Counted from the first letter of the stretch, positions 49,505-57,847 are shown. The stretch: DNA of 59,939 nucleotides from Eubacteriales bacterium (GCA_030531595.1 JAUNND010000004.1:1-59939); one strand, 5' to 3'. Program-made: numbers and translations. Notes: generated by a model from the letters alone, not told the origin.

Positions 49505-49540
49505 ATCGTCTCCGACCCAGAGCCGGAGGCGATATTTTTA
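49505..49540 (+). terminator. terminator before SRP RNA
   Basis: A 10-bp stem ATCGTCTCCG/CGGAGGCGAT (one wobble) followed by ATTTTTA, 7 nt after the stop codon. Confidence 0.8.
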
Positions 49541-49564
49541 TCGAAACTCATGAAGAAATTATAG

Positions 49565-49593
49565 TTGATAAATCAAAAGATTTGTAGTACAAT
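49565..49593 (+). promoter_or_regulatory. promoter of SRP RNA
   Basis: TTGATA (49565-49570), a 17-bp spacer and TACAAT (49588-49593), ending 5 nt before the first paired base of the RNA. Confidence 0.75.
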
Positions 49594-49597
49594 ATCT

Positions 49598-49901
49598 GCG
49601 TGGTTTTTGACAAGGCTGCACTAATCGGGGAGCCAGCGGTGCCCTGTACCTGCAATCCGCTATAGCAGGGATGAATTCCCCATTGAGGGTGTGGGATGTG
49701 TTGTCTGACTTCGATAAGCAGTGATGACGATCCGGTCTCGCGCAACAGAAACCCGTGAACCATGTCAGGCGGGGAACCGAGCAGCATTAAGCGGTGCTTT
49801 CTGTGTGCCGTGAGGCAGCCGGGTCCGAGCCGGCTGTCGCTGTAACGGGCATAGCTCATTATTCGAGGTGGGGTGTGCAGTCTTGTCAAGGACCGCATAT
49901 T
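49598..49901 (+). ncRNA. ffs: signal recognition particle RNA, large bacterial type (scRNA)
   Basis: The ends pair: GACAAGGCTGCAC near 49609-49621 with GTGCAGTCTTGTC near 49875-49887, plus GCGTGG with the terminal ACCGC. The 5' Alu part includes GGTGCCCTGTACCTGCAATC. The conserved helix 8 apical region is GTGAACCATGTCAGGCGGGG, then AACCGAGCAGCATTAAG, which carries the Ffh-binding loop. A T-run ends it at about 49901. Length (about 300 nt) and Alu domain fit the Bacillus/Clostridium scRNA. It lies directly upstream of dnaX, as in Bacillus. Confidence 0.9.
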
Positions 49902-49922
49902 TTTTTGAAGGGAGAGCAGGCA

Positions 49923-51536
49923 GTGTATCAGGCACTTTACAGAAAATGGCGTCCGCAGACGTTTGACGAAGTGATCGGACAAAAGCATATTACCGATACT
50001 CTGAAAAACCAGGTCAGGACAGGCCGTCTCTCTCATGCTTATATCTTTATCGGCACGAGAGGGACAGGTAAAACCACCTGTGCCCGTATTCTTGCAAAAG
50101 CCGTCAACTGCGAACACCCTGTGGACGGCAATCCATGCGGTAAGTGCCCTGCGTGTCTTGGAATAGCGGACGGTTCGGTCATGGATGTCGTTGAGATGGA
50201 TGCGGCCTCCAACAACAAGGTGGACAATGTGCGAGCCCTGCGTGAAGAGGCGGTTTTTTCACCTGCCAGTGTGAAAAAAAGAGTCTATATCATCGACGAA
50301 GTCCATATGCTGACGACCTCGGCTTTCAATGCGCTTTTAAAAATTCTGGAAGAGCCTCCCGAGCATCTGCTGTTTATCCTTGCAACGACCGAGCTGCAGA
50401 AGGTACCGGCAACCATCCTCTCGCGCTGCCAGCGCCACAGCTTCCACAGGCTGGAGACTGCCGATATCGCGGAATATCTTGAATATGTGGCTGAAAAGGA
50501 ACGCTTTGATCTGACGCATGATGCCGCCGACCTCATAGCGAGACTTGCCGAGGGCGGACTGAGAGACGCATTGAGCCTTTTGGATCAGTGCTCGGCGGCA
50601 GAGCATATCGATGTCGAGTCTGTTTACAATTCCATGGGACTTGCCGGCAACCGACAGATCGCCGCAATGCTTGAAAACATCCTTGCTCACGATACGGCTT
50701 CGGCGATAACCGGCTTTTCAAAAATGTGGATGGACGGAAAAGATCCCGGGACTTTCCTGAGAGAGCTCAGCACGCTTCTGAGAGATATCATGATCGTCTC
50801 GGTGGCGCCGAAAAGCGGAGGCAGTCTTACTGCCGGTGGCTACGACAGGCAGCTTCTCAATTCTTTTTCCTCCAGACTTACGACCGAAGAGATCATCTCC
50901 GCCATGGAGACCGTCCAGAGAGCGTTGTCTTCCATGAGGGATGCGGGCAACCCGCGCACGGTCGCGGAGCTGTGTCTTGTTTCTCTCTGCGACAACACAT
51001 CAGGTGACAGCATCGCGTCATTAAAAGCGAGAATATCGAGGCTTGAGGAGGATGTTGCCAGAGGTGTTCCGGTACAGGGCGGCATGGAAAACTATCCTCT
51101 GCGTTATGACCGCTGTGATACGGAAGAGGAACGCTTTGACGTATTTGAAGAGGAAGAGCCGGAAGACCCTGCTCCTGTTTTCAGAGAGGAACCGGAGCCG
51201 TCGACTGATCCCGAACCGCTGCCGGCTGCGCCGGATGTAAGCTGGGAGCAGATACGCTCCAAAGTACTGCCTTCTCTGCCGATCGGCATCGGTATGAATA
51301 TAAGCGATCCGTCAAAGCTTACAGCTGAGCTTTGCGGAAATGAGCTTAAGCTTAAAGCTCAGAGCGGGTTTTTCTTCAATCAGCTCAACCGACAGGAAAT
51401 TCTGGGGAAATTTGCATCTGCGGCATCAGAGCTCTGCGGCGCATCTGTCAGAGCCACGATCACGGAGATGAACGATAACGGCTCATCGCGAGACGTGAAC
51501 GAATTGAAAGCATATCCCGAAGTGAAGTTTATTTAA
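49923..51536 (+). CDS. dnaX: DNA polymerase III subunit gamma/tau
   Basis: A 537-residue clamp-loader ATPase from GTG 49923 (SD GGGAGAG; family start YQALYRKWRPQTFDEVIGQK). Walker A GTRGTGKTT is near residue 45, the zinc module CEHPVDGNPCGKCPAC near 62-77, Walker B YIIDEVHMLT, sensor 1 ILATTELQKVPATILSRCQR, and domain III LRDALSLLDQC. An acidic linker (about 395-440) precedes the small C-terminal domain. Upstream in-frame codons overlap the SRP RNA and are not used. It is followed by ybaB 17 nt downstream. Confidence 0.96.
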   Translation: MYQALYRKWRPQTFDEVIGQKHITDTLKNQVRTGRLSHAYIFIGTRGTGKTTCARILAKAVNCEHPVDGNPCGKCPACLGIADGSVMDVVEMDAASNNKVDNVRALREEAVFSPASVKKRVYIIDEVHMLTTSAFNALLKILEEPPEHLLFILATTELQKVPATILSRCQRHSFHRLETADIAEYLEYVAEKERFDLTHDAADLIARLAEGGLRDALSLLDQCSAAEHIDVESVYNSMGLAGNRQIAAMLENILAHDTASAITGFSKMWMDGKDPGTFLRELSTLLRDIMIVSVAPKSGGSLTAGGYDRQLLNSFSSRLTTEEIISAMETVQRALSSMRDAGNPRTVAELCLVSLCDNTSGDSIASLKARISRLEEDVARGVPVQGGMENYPLRYDRCDTEEERFDVFEEEEPEDPAPVFREEPEPSTDPEPLPAAPDVSWEQIRSKVLPSLPIGIGMNISDPSKLTAELCGNELKLKAQSGFFFNQLNRQEILGKFASAASELCGASVRATITEMNDNGSSRDVNELKAYPEVKFI

Positions 51537-51553
51537 TTTGGAGGAAAAATAAA

Positions 51554-51898
51554 ATGGCAAAAGGCGGATTTCGCGGATTTCCCGGCGGCGGAAATCAGAT
51601 GAACATGATGAAGCAGGCTCAGAAAATGCAGCAGGACATCCTGAAAATGCAGCAGGAGCTGGAGACTGCCGAATTTGAGTTTACGGCGGGCGGCGGCGCT
51701 GTAAAGGCCGTTATTACAGGCGGCAAGGAGCTCAAGAGCATTGAGATCAATCCCGATGTCGTCGACAGTGAAGATGTTGAAATGCTTCAGGACATGATAG
51801 TCGCAGCCGTTAACGGCGCCATGAAGCTGGCCGACGAACAGACGAACAAGTCCATGTCCAAGCTTCAGGGTATTCCCGGTCTGCCCGGCCTGTTCTGA
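51554..51898 (+). CDS. YbaB/EbfC nucleoid-associated protein
   Basis: The 114-residue protein has a Gly/Met-rich start, a helix QAQKMQQDILKMQQELETAE, the sheet EFTAGGGAVKAVITGGKELK, SIEINPDVVD, then EDVEMLQDMIVAAVNGAMKL. This is the complete tweezer-shaped YbaB fold that binds DNA as a dimer. SD TTTGGAGG. In Bacillus and many Clostridia the next gene is recR; here a terminator follows and recR is not in this position. Confidence 0.95.
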   Translation: MAKGGFRGFPGGGNQMNMMKQAQKMQQDILKMQQELETAEFEFTAGGGAVKAVITGGKELKSIEINPDVVDSEDVEMLQDMIVAAVNGAMKLADEQTNKSMSKLQGIPGLPGLF

Positions 51899-51901
51899 TT
51901 T

Positions 51902-51932
51902 AAATTCCCGATGCGCTTTGCATCGGGAATTT
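51902..51932 (+). terminator. terminator of dnaX-ybaB
   Basis: A 13-bp stem AAATTCCCGATGC (51902-51914) pairs with GCATCGGGAATTT (51920-51932), 3 nt after the ybaB stop. Confidence 0.85.
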
Positions 51933-51938
51933 AATATA

Positions 51939-52000
51939 GTGCGCCCGGCGAGTGCACATTCTGACGGGTGGGAGTCCCGAGACCGCCCGGCAGACGCTGC
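51939..52000 (+). other. possible 5' fragment of a group II intron
   Basis: Right after the terminator the sequence GTGCGCCCGGCGAGTGCACA, then TTCTGACGGGTGGGAGTCCCGAG, resembles the 5' end of bacterial group II introns (GTGCG start; a following 'GGGTG...AGTCCCGA' segment). No intron protein or domain V is seen nearby. TGCGCCCGGCAAG at 7440-7452 looks partly similar. This is recognised by eye only. The rest of the gap up to 52132 shows nothing further apart from A/T-rich leader. Confidence 0.35.
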
Positions 52001-52132
52001 GGATATGCAGGCAGAATTAAAAACGGCTGAATTGCAGTATTATTTATAATTCAATTGAGCAAATTGCACTTGTGCCATGAATTTTTATCAGATAGAATTC
52101 TAATGTATTTTTACATATTTAAGGAGGCAATC

Positions 52133-53365
52133 ATGGAAAAAAGTCGCATTCAGCTTGCACTCGATGCCCATAAAATCAAGGGTCTTGACTGCTGTGAGTC
52201 TGTTTTTACCACCTACTGCGATCTGCTCGGCGTTCCCTATGCCCTTGCACTTGCCATCTCCGACTGCTACGGTTCCAATACAGGTATCAACGGCGTCTTT
52301 GATTCTTACGAAAATCTCCTTTATTTCCGATATATGTATGTCTGTGCCGGATACGGAATTGATCTGATGTTCGGCAACTGCGGTGCGCTTTGCGGCGCAC
52401 AGCTCTGTGCCGCCGTCAGAAATAACCCGATAAACAAGGAAGTTCCCCGTGACATACTGGCCGCTTTTCCTCTCTGCGATAAGCTCTATGAGCTGTTCAC
52501 GGCGGAAACCAAGGGAGATACCTGCGGCAGTCTCACCGATGCAAAGAAAAAATCGGTCAAGCCATACGGCTGCGATAAGGCGATAAGACTGGCTGCAAAG
52601 CTTGTTGAGGATATGGTATTCCCGGGAATGTTCGAGAAATGTGAGTTTGACGATCTGCCGGACTGGGATTTTGATGCGAGTGTGTACTGGCCTGCGGGTA
52701 GAGACTATATGAGCGTGGCCGGCAGGGAGTATCTTGCGGAGAACAGAATCGAGCAGACTGTCGTGCTCGATCCCCGCGATCTGAAATTTGCCAATTCCAC
52801 GGTCGAAATGACTATGGGCAGCGAGAGGATCAAGGCTATGCGCCCGTCTGTTGAGGAGGTCATCGGAAAGATGGCCGAGTATGACGCGCTTGGCGACTAC
52901 ACCGAGGGCGAGTACTATTACAGAGGCATCTACCTTGAAGCGATGCGCGATGAAGACGAGGAGCTGCTGCTGGCCTCCTTCTGGGGACTCGCAAAGTGCT
53001 GCAAAGAGACAAATCTCGGTTACAGGCTCATGGATATGGCCTCTTTTGCCATTCAGAAGATGGATGACTGGGGATACCGGGAGGCATCCGCTTTCGGCAC
53101 GGCTCTTGTGAACTATGCATATGCAAGATATACCCTCGATGATCCGGATGCTGCAATGGACTATATCCGCTCAGCCGAAAAAGTCTTTATCGGCAGAGAC
53201 AAACCCCTGAACGCACAGCTTATAGCTCTGAATTACTATAAGGGACTTATTCTTAAAACCCGCGGAGAAGCGGATGGAGCAAAAGCCGCATTTGCGGAAG
53301 CCTATGAGCTTATTTCCGATGTAAAAGGATATGAAAAAGAAAAAGAGCTGATCAAAACCGCATAA
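52133..53365 (+). CDS. C_GCAxxG-type redox protein fused to a helical-repeat region
   Basis: A 410-residue protein from ATG 52133 (SD AAGGAGG; in-frame codons further up lack one). Residues about 10-165 contain the Cys pattern of the C_GCAxxG_C_C family: LDCCESVFTTYCDLLG, FGNCGALCGAQLCAA, FPLCDKLYELF and PYGCDKA. These are thought to bind a metal or redox centre. Residues about 260-405 are helical repeats resembling TPRs (EGEYYYRGIYLEAMRDEDEE, LLLASFWGLAKCCKE, QLIALNYYKGLILKTRGEAD). No transport signal is present. It is monocistronic. The fusion suggests a redox module controlled through protein contacts; no function is known to me. Confidence 0.7.
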   Translation: MEKSRIQLALDAHKIKGLDCCESVFTTYCDLLGVPYALALAISDCYGSNTGINGVFDSYENLLYFRYMYVCAGYGIDLMFGNCGALCGAQLCAAVRNNPINKEVPRDILAAFPLCDKLYELFTAETKGDTCGSLTDAKKKSVKPYGCDKAIRLAAKLVEDMVFPGMFEKCEFDDLPDWDFDASVYWPAGRDYMSVAGREYLAENRIEQTVVLDPRDLKFANSTVEMTMGSERIKAMRPSVEEVIGKMAEYDALGDYTEGEYYYRGIYLEAMRDEDEELLLASFWGLAKCCKETNLGYRLMDMASFAIQKMDDWGYREASAFGTALVNYAYARYTLDDPDAAMDYIRSAEKVFIGRDKPLNAQLIALNYYKGLILKTRGEADGAKAAFAEAYELISDVKGYEKEKELIKTA

Positions 53366-53371
53366 ATCATC

Positions 53372-53402
53372 TGCTCCGTATCGAAGAGGTACGGAGCTTT
53401 TA
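53372..53402 (+). terminator. terminator after C_GCAxxG gene
   Basis: An 8-bp stem GCTCCGTA/TACGGAGC (53372-53379 with 53389-53396) followed by TTTTAT. Confidence 0.75.
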
Positions 53403-53432
53403 TCTCAGAACGGTTAAATAAAAGAATGCATA

Positions 53433-53461
53433 TTGAAAGATCTGTCGTTATCGTTTACAAT
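53433..53461 (+). promoter_or_regulatory. sigma-A promoter of malQ
   Basis: TTGAAA (53433-53438), a 17-bp spacer and TACAAT (53456-53461). The leader of about 170 nt holds an inverted repeat GCTTCGCGT/ACGCGAAGC (53570-53578 with 53612-53620) just before the start codon, which could sequester the RBS. Confidence 0.65.
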
Positions 53462-53639
53462 GACAGTGCTGCAAAGTGCGAATAATTCCGAATCATTCCG
53501 ATGCAAACTCCGATGTTTCTGTTTGCATGTTATATTATTAAATCAATAATCATCTTGTCATTCCTTTGCTTCGCGTGATAAGATGCAGCAATTCCCTTAC
53601 TGTTTGTGCCGACGCGAAGCGGCGGAATGGATGATTACT

Positions 53640-55124
53640 ATGAAAAGATCCGCCGGGATCCTTATGGCTCTCTCTTCTCTTCCTTCCCGATACGGGATCG
53701 GCACGATGGGAAGAGCGGCATACGAATTTGTTGATTTTCTTGCGCAAGCAAAGCAGAGCTGGTGGCAGCTTCTGCCGCTGGGACCGACGACCTACGGGGA
53801 CAGCCCCTATTCCTCCCCCTCATCCTTTGCCGGAAATCCGTATTTTATCGATCCCGATATGCTCGTCAGTGAGGGACTTCTTGAAAGGGCGGAGCTTGAG
53901 GGCATTGACTGGGGCGGCGACAGCGCACGGGTGGACTATGCCGCCGTTTATGAGCATCGCTTTGACATTCTCCGCAGGGCGTTTGAAAGAGCCCCCTCCG
54001 AGCTTTTGGAGGAGGCGGAAAAATTTCACCTTGACAACCGAAGCTGGCTTGACAACTATGCTCTGTACATGAGCTTAAAGGTCAACTTCGGTCAGGTCTC
54101 ATGGACAGAGTGGCCTGACGATATACGTTTAAGAAAAACCGGCGCGGTAGAATACTATACCGAAAAGCTGAGTGGAGAAATAAGCTTCTGGATATTTGTG
54201 CAGTTTCTGTTTTTCAGACAGTGGAACGCGCTTAAAAGCTATGCCCACGGAAAAGGTATACGGTTTATCGGCGATATCCCGATATATATGGCGATGGACT
54301 CCGCCGAGGTATGGAGCGAGCCGGAATTTTTCCTTCTGGACGAAAACTGTGTTCCGACAGTGGTTTCGGGCGTTCCGCCGGATGAATTTACGGAGGACGG
54401 ACAGCTATGGGGAAATCCGATCTATGACTGGGAAAAGATGCGCTCAGACGGCTTTCGCTGGTGGAAGCGGCGCATCGGGGGAGCTTCCGCACTTTTTGAT
54501 GTGATCCGTATCGACCATTTCAGAGGACTTGCGAGCTACTGGGCTGTGCCTTACGGCGATAAGACGGCAAGAAACGGCGTCTGGCGGGAAGGCCCGGGGA
54601 TCGGGCTTGTAAGAGCGCTTAAAGAATGGTTTCCGACACTTGATTTTATCGCGGAGGATCTGGGGTATCCCACGCCGGAGGTCGCAAAGCTGGTGGAGGA
54701 CTCCGGTTTTCCGGGGATGAATGTGCTGCAGTTCGGTTTTGAGGCGGATAATGACTCCATGTTCATGCCCCATTATATCAGAATAAACAATGTCTGCTAT
54801 ATCGGCACGCATGACAACGATACCGCCGTGGGCTGGCTCGATTCACTGAGCGGAGAGGATCTTGAATTTTTTGACGAGTATACGCACCACACCGGCGATG
54901 AAAGCCGGTGCCGCACCCTGATAAGAACCGGAATGGCAAGCCCCGCAAGGCTTTTCGTGCTGACGATGCAGGATGCTCTGGAGCTGCCGAGCGACTGCAG
55001 GATGAACACCCCCGGTTCACCGAGCGGAAACTGGCGCTGGCGTATGCTCCCGGGTGCCGCTTCACATGAGCTTGCAAGGGAGCTTGCGCACCTCACCTGC
55101 CTGTACAGACGGGCAGAGCAATAA
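53640..55124 (+). CDS. malQ: 4-alpha-glucanotransferase (amylomaltase)
   Basis: A 494-residue GH77 enzyme that moves alpha-1,4-glucan segments between maltooligosaccharides. The start KRSAGILMALSSLPSRYGIG is typical (ATG 53640; ATG 53631, closer to the SD GGCGGA, is an equally possible start). Motifs: WWQLLPLGPTTYGDSPYSSP, SSFAGNPYFIDPD, IRFIGDIPIYMAMDSAEVW, nucleophile Asp in VIRIDHFRGLASYW, acid/base Glu in FIAEDLGYPTPEV, and the third Asp in YIGTHDNDTAVGW. All catalytic residues are present. It faces the phosphofructokinase gene, fitting glycogen/starch use. Confidence 0.95.
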   Translation: MKRSAGILMALSSLPSRYGIGTMGRAAYEFVDFLAQAKQSWWQLLPLGPTTYGDSPYSSPSSFAGNPYFIDPDMLVSEGLLERAELEGIDWGGDSARVDYAAVYEHRFDILRRAFERAPSELLEEAEKFHLDNRSWLDNYALYMSLKVNFGQVSWTEWPDDIRLRKTGAVEYYTEKLSGEISFWIFVQFLFFRQWNALKSYAHGKGIRFIGDIPIYMAMDSAEVWSEPEFFLLDENCVPTVVSGVPPDEFTEDGQLWGNPIYDWEKMRSDGFRWWKRRIGGASALFDVIRIDHFRGLASYWAVPYGDKTARNGVWREGPGIGLVRALKEWFPTLDFIAEDLGYPTPEVAKLVEDSGFPGMNVLQFGFEADNDSMFMPHYIRINNVCYIGTHDNDTAVGWLDSLSGEDLEFFDEYTHHTGDESRCRTLIRTGMASPARLFVLTMQDALELPSDCRMNTPGSPSGNWRWRMLPGAASHELARELAHLTCLYRRAEQ

Positions 55125-55132
55125 ATGACAGC

Positions 55133-55176
55133 AAAAAAACGAGAGATCGATATGTTACCATGTCGGACTCTCGTTT
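55133..55176. terminator. terminator between malQ and pfk
   Basis: A 9-bp stem AAACGAGAG/CTCTCGTTT (55137-55145 with 55168-55176) flanked by an A-run on the left. It can serve both converging genes. Confidence 0.7.
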
Positions 55177-55199
55177 GAACGTTTTTCGGTAAAGTCGGT

Positions 55200-56285
55200 T
55201 CAGTCGCCCATACAGATGCCGATATCGCGTGCGACACGGATCATCGGATGATCTACGGGCAGGAACTTCGTCTTGCTCGCCGCGTCATCGAGCGGGATGG
55301 ATGTGATCTTCCCGTCCTGATATGCGACCATACGCCGGTATTGCTTATTGATTATGAGGTCTGCTGCCGCAATACCGAACTGAGTGGCGAGAACTCTGTC
55401 GTAAGGGCAGGGAGGACCGCCTCTCTGATAGTGACCCGGTACGGTGACTCTTGTCTCCTGACCGGTTGCTTTTTCAAGCTCCTCCGCCAGACGGTAGGAT
55501 ACGGCGGGAAAGTTCTTGCTTTCCTTTGCTTTGCGGGCGGTCTCCTCGTCCATTTTCGTCTCGTTGACGGAAACGGCACCCTCAGCGCAGGCAATTATCG
55601 AAAAGCCTCTGCCGCGCTGCTGACGGCGGGCAATGACCGCTTTAATCTTTTCGATATCATAGGGGATTTCCGGAATAAGAATGATGTCGGCGCCGCTGCC
55701 TATACCGGCACTGAGAGTGAGCCAGCCTGCGTCTCTGCCCATCAGCTCAACGATAAAGGTGCGGTTATGTGAGCTTGCCGTGGAATGAATGTAGTCAATG
55801 ACATTCGTGGCAATGTCGACAGCGCTTTGAAAGCCGAAGGTCGTATCCGTGCCCCAGATGTCGTTGTCGATGGTCTTTGGGAGCGTGATGACATTCATGC
55901 CGGCGTCGGCAAGCAGCAGCGCACTTTTCTGTGTGCCGTTGCCGCCCATGATGACGAGGCAGTCGAGATTGAGACGGTTATATGTATCCTTCATAGCGGG
56001 GATAAGACTTTCGCCGTTCTCGTCCACGATATCCTTCCCGGGAATGTAACGCTGACGGGAGGTTCCCAAAATAGTGCCGCCCTGCGTGAGAATTCCGGAA
56101 AAGCTGGAAGGCTCCATAAATTTATAATCGCCGTCGATAAGACCGCGGTAGCCGTCGTACATACCGAATATTTCAACGTTGTCCAGCTTCTGGAAAAGTG
56201 CCTTGCCGACGCCGCGCATAGCGGCGTTAAGACCCTGGCAGTCACCTCCGCTGGTAATAAGAGCTACTCTTGTTACTCGCTTCAT
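55200..56285 (-). CDS. 6-phosphofructokinase, mixed G104/K124 type
   Basis: A 361-residue enzyme from ATG 56285 (SD AGGAGG; in-frame codons upstream are not family-like). Start: VALITSGGDCQGLNAAMRGV. The donor-site motif reads MGGNGTQKSA, with Gly at the E. coli position 104. The later motif reads PKTIDNDI, with Lys at position 124. ATP enzymes usually have Gly/Gly and PPi enzymes Asp/Lys, so this belongs to the mixed branch (Gly/Lys), where ATP is the expected donor. Substrate motifs ELMGRDAGW and VPGHYQRGGPPCPYDRVLAT are present. It makes fructose 1,6-bisphosphate in glycolysis; pgk lies at the window end. Confidence 0.92.
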   Translation of the reverse strand: MKRVTRVALITSGGDCQGLNAAMRGVGKALFQKLDNVEIFGMYDGYRGLIDGDYKFMEPSSFSGILTQGGTILGTSRQRYIPGKDIVDENGESLIPAMKDTYNRLNLDCLVIMGGNGTQKSALLLADAGMNVITLPKTIDNDIWGTDTTFGFQSAVDIATNVIDYIHSTASSHNRTFIVELMGRDAGWLTLSAGIGSGADIILIPEIPYDIEKIKAVIARRQQRGRGFSIIACAEGAVSVNETKMDEETARKAKESKNFPAVSYRLAEELEKATGQETRVTVPGHYQRGGPPCPYDRVLATQFGIAAADLIINKQYRRMVAYQDGKITSIPLDDAASKTKFLPVDHPMIRVARDIGICMGD

Positions 56286-56393
56286 ATAGATACCTCCTGT
56301 TGGGATGAGACTATTATCCGCTTTCCGGCAGGAAAAATCAAGTATTACAGCAAAAAAGAAACGCTGTCCGAGAATATTCTCCATAAGCATATA

Positions 56394-56422
56394 TTGAAAG
56401 TCGGGCAATAATATGCTATCAT
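56394..56422 (+). promoter_or_regulatory. promoter of small hypothetical gene
   Basis: TTGAAA (56394-56399), a 17-bp spacer and TATCAT (56417-56422), 24 nt before ATG 56447. Confidence 0.6.
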
Positions 56423-56446
56423 CGAAAAAAACACAAGGAGAGAAAT

Positions 56447-56773
56447 ATGATACAGCCCAATGATGTTGTGAACGTTCCGGATGAGGAATGGGAAGAATTC
56501 AAGAAAAAGGCTTCTGAGGATGAGCTATATTATCACGGTAAGGGCGACCTTCTGGATACGCCGGAGGGGAGGGCAAAATTCTGCCGTTTAAACGAGACCT
56601 CCGTTTTCAGAAAGCCCGATCCGGATTTCCCGGGATATAAAATATGGGTATTCAATCTGCAGGGGCAGGGGATGACGGTGAAAAAAAGAAGCCGTGTCGA
56701 TCCCAAGCTTATGGAGGATATAGAATACGATGCCGACGGGAACGAGGTAGGGAAGTCCTACGAACCGGCATAA
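56447..56773 (+). CDS. small hypothetical protein
   Basis: A 108-residue acidic cytosolic protein (MIQPNDVVNVPDEEWEEFKK). There is no signal, membrane segment or motif that I recognise. It has charged helices at the start, a central segment FRKPDPDFPGYKIWVFNLQG, and the tail YDADGNEVGKSYEPA. A good promoter, SD AAGGAGAG and a terminator support it as a real gene. It is divergent from phosphofructokinase. Function unknown. Confidence 0.6.
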   Translation: MIQPNDVVNVPDEEWEEFKKKASEDELYYHGKGDLLDTPEGRAKFCRLNETSVFRKPDPDFPGYKIWVFNLQGQGMTVKKRSRVDPKLMEDIEYDADGNEVGKSYEPA

Positions 56774-56782
56774 AATCATAAA

Positions 56783-56813
56783 TTGACCGCTTCGGAAGCT
56801 CCGAGGCGGTCAA
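56783..56813. terminator. terminator between small gene and FMN oxidase
   Basis: Stem TTGACCGC/GCGGTCAA (56783-56790 with 56806-56813), with inner TTCGGA/TCCGA pairing. It lies between converging genes. Confidence 0.7.
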
Positions 56814-56824
56814 TTCCGTAATTA

Positions 56825-57847
56825 TCAGTCTTTCCAGATCTTATCCGTGGTGATCTCCTTGAGACATGAGGCTCCGCACATGGTCATGGTGGACTTGAGC
56901 TCACCGACGATCTTATCCATGTACACCTTGAAGCCCTCGGCACCGCCGCCGTATATGGAGTTGAGGATCGGTCTGCCGATCAGCACAGCGTCGGCGCCCA
57001 GAGCGAGGGCACGGAAAATGTCAACGCCGGAGCGGATGCCGCCGTCGACTATGATGACGGTCTTGCCCTTGACGGCCTCGGCGATCTTCGGCAATACCTC
57101 GCAGGTGGAGGGAACGCCGCCCTGTACTCTGCCGCCGTGGTTGGAAACAACGATAGCGTCCGCACCGGCTTCAACGGCCTTCAAAGCGCCCTGCACAGTC
57201 ATGATGCCCTTGATGATGAAGGGCATTTTTGCGTAGTCAATGATCTCTTTCATTTCATCGACCGTCTTGCTGCCGGCATTGGGGTTCATCTTCTTGAGGA
57301 AGGGGAGACCCGCGCCGTCCACGTCCATGGCTGCTGCAAAGCTTCCGGCGGCGTTGAGTATATCGAGCTTTTCAAAAACGGCTTCCTTGTTCCAGGGCTT
57401 GATGGTGGGGATGCTCATGCCGCCGAAGGCGGAGGCGTCTTTGACGGCGGACTTCATGATGTCGGGGTCAACGCCGTCACCGGTGAGGGCGAGAACGCCG
57501 TAATCGTATGCCGCCTTCATCAGAATGGCGTTATACTCCTGATCGCAGTATTTGTCACCGTAGTGCATTTTGAGAGCACCGAGGGGAGCGGCGAATACGG
57601 GGGCGGAGAACTTGTGACCGAACATCTCAAAGGAGACGTCGGGGTCGGAGAAATTCGGGCAGAGCGTGTCCATATTGACGCAGATCTCCTGCCATTTGTC
57701 ATAGTTGCGGGCGGCAACATTGCCGGGGGCTTTGCAGCCGGGACCGGGCATGACATTGGCACAGGCCTTGCCGTTGCATACGGGGCAGGCTTTGCAGTAA
57801 GGACCAATGCAGTCTTTGGCTGTGGCTAAAATTTCTGGATATGTCAT
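56825..57847 (-). CDS. FMN-dependent alpha-hydroxy-acid oxidoreductase with N-terminal Cys motif
   Basis: A 340-residue TIM-barrel flavoenzyme from ATG 57847 (SD AAAGGAAAAG). The N-terminus carries a Cys-rich motif, YCKACPVCNGKACANVMPGP, residues about 17-36, not found in classical lactate oxidases. The FMN barrel follows: APVFAAPLGALKM, FIIKGIMTVQGALKAVEAGA (Lys on the flavin), VSNHGGRVQGGVPST with the catalytic His, and IIVDGGIRSGVDIFRALALG, ADAVLIGRPI. It oxidises a small 2-hydroxy acid such as lactate, or a related substrate. The Cys motif may hold an Fe-S or zinc site and suggests an anaerobic electron acceptor rather than O2 (inference). Confidence 0.85.
   Translation of the reverse strand: MTYPEILATAKDCIGPYCKACPVCNGKACANVMPGPGCKAPGNVAARNYDKWQEICVNMDTLCPNFSDPDVSFEMFGHKFSAPVFAAPLGALKMHYGDKYCDQEYNAILMKAAYDYGVLALTGDGVDPDIMKSAVKDASAFGGMSIPTIKPWNKEAVFEKLDILNAAGSFAAAMDVDGAGLPFLKKMNPNAGSKTVDEMKEIIDYAKMPFIIKGIMTVQGALKAVEAGADAIVVSNHGGRVQGGVPSTCEVLPKIAEAVKGKTVIIVDGGIRSGVDIFRALALGADAVLIGRPILNSIYGGGAEGFKVYMDKIVGELKSTMTMCGASCLKEITTDKIWKD

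Noticed and set aside
49923..51536. dnaX start at 49794, upstream in the same frame
   Set aside because: Those codons lie inside the SRP RNA, and the conserved protein start is at GTG 49923 with its own SD.
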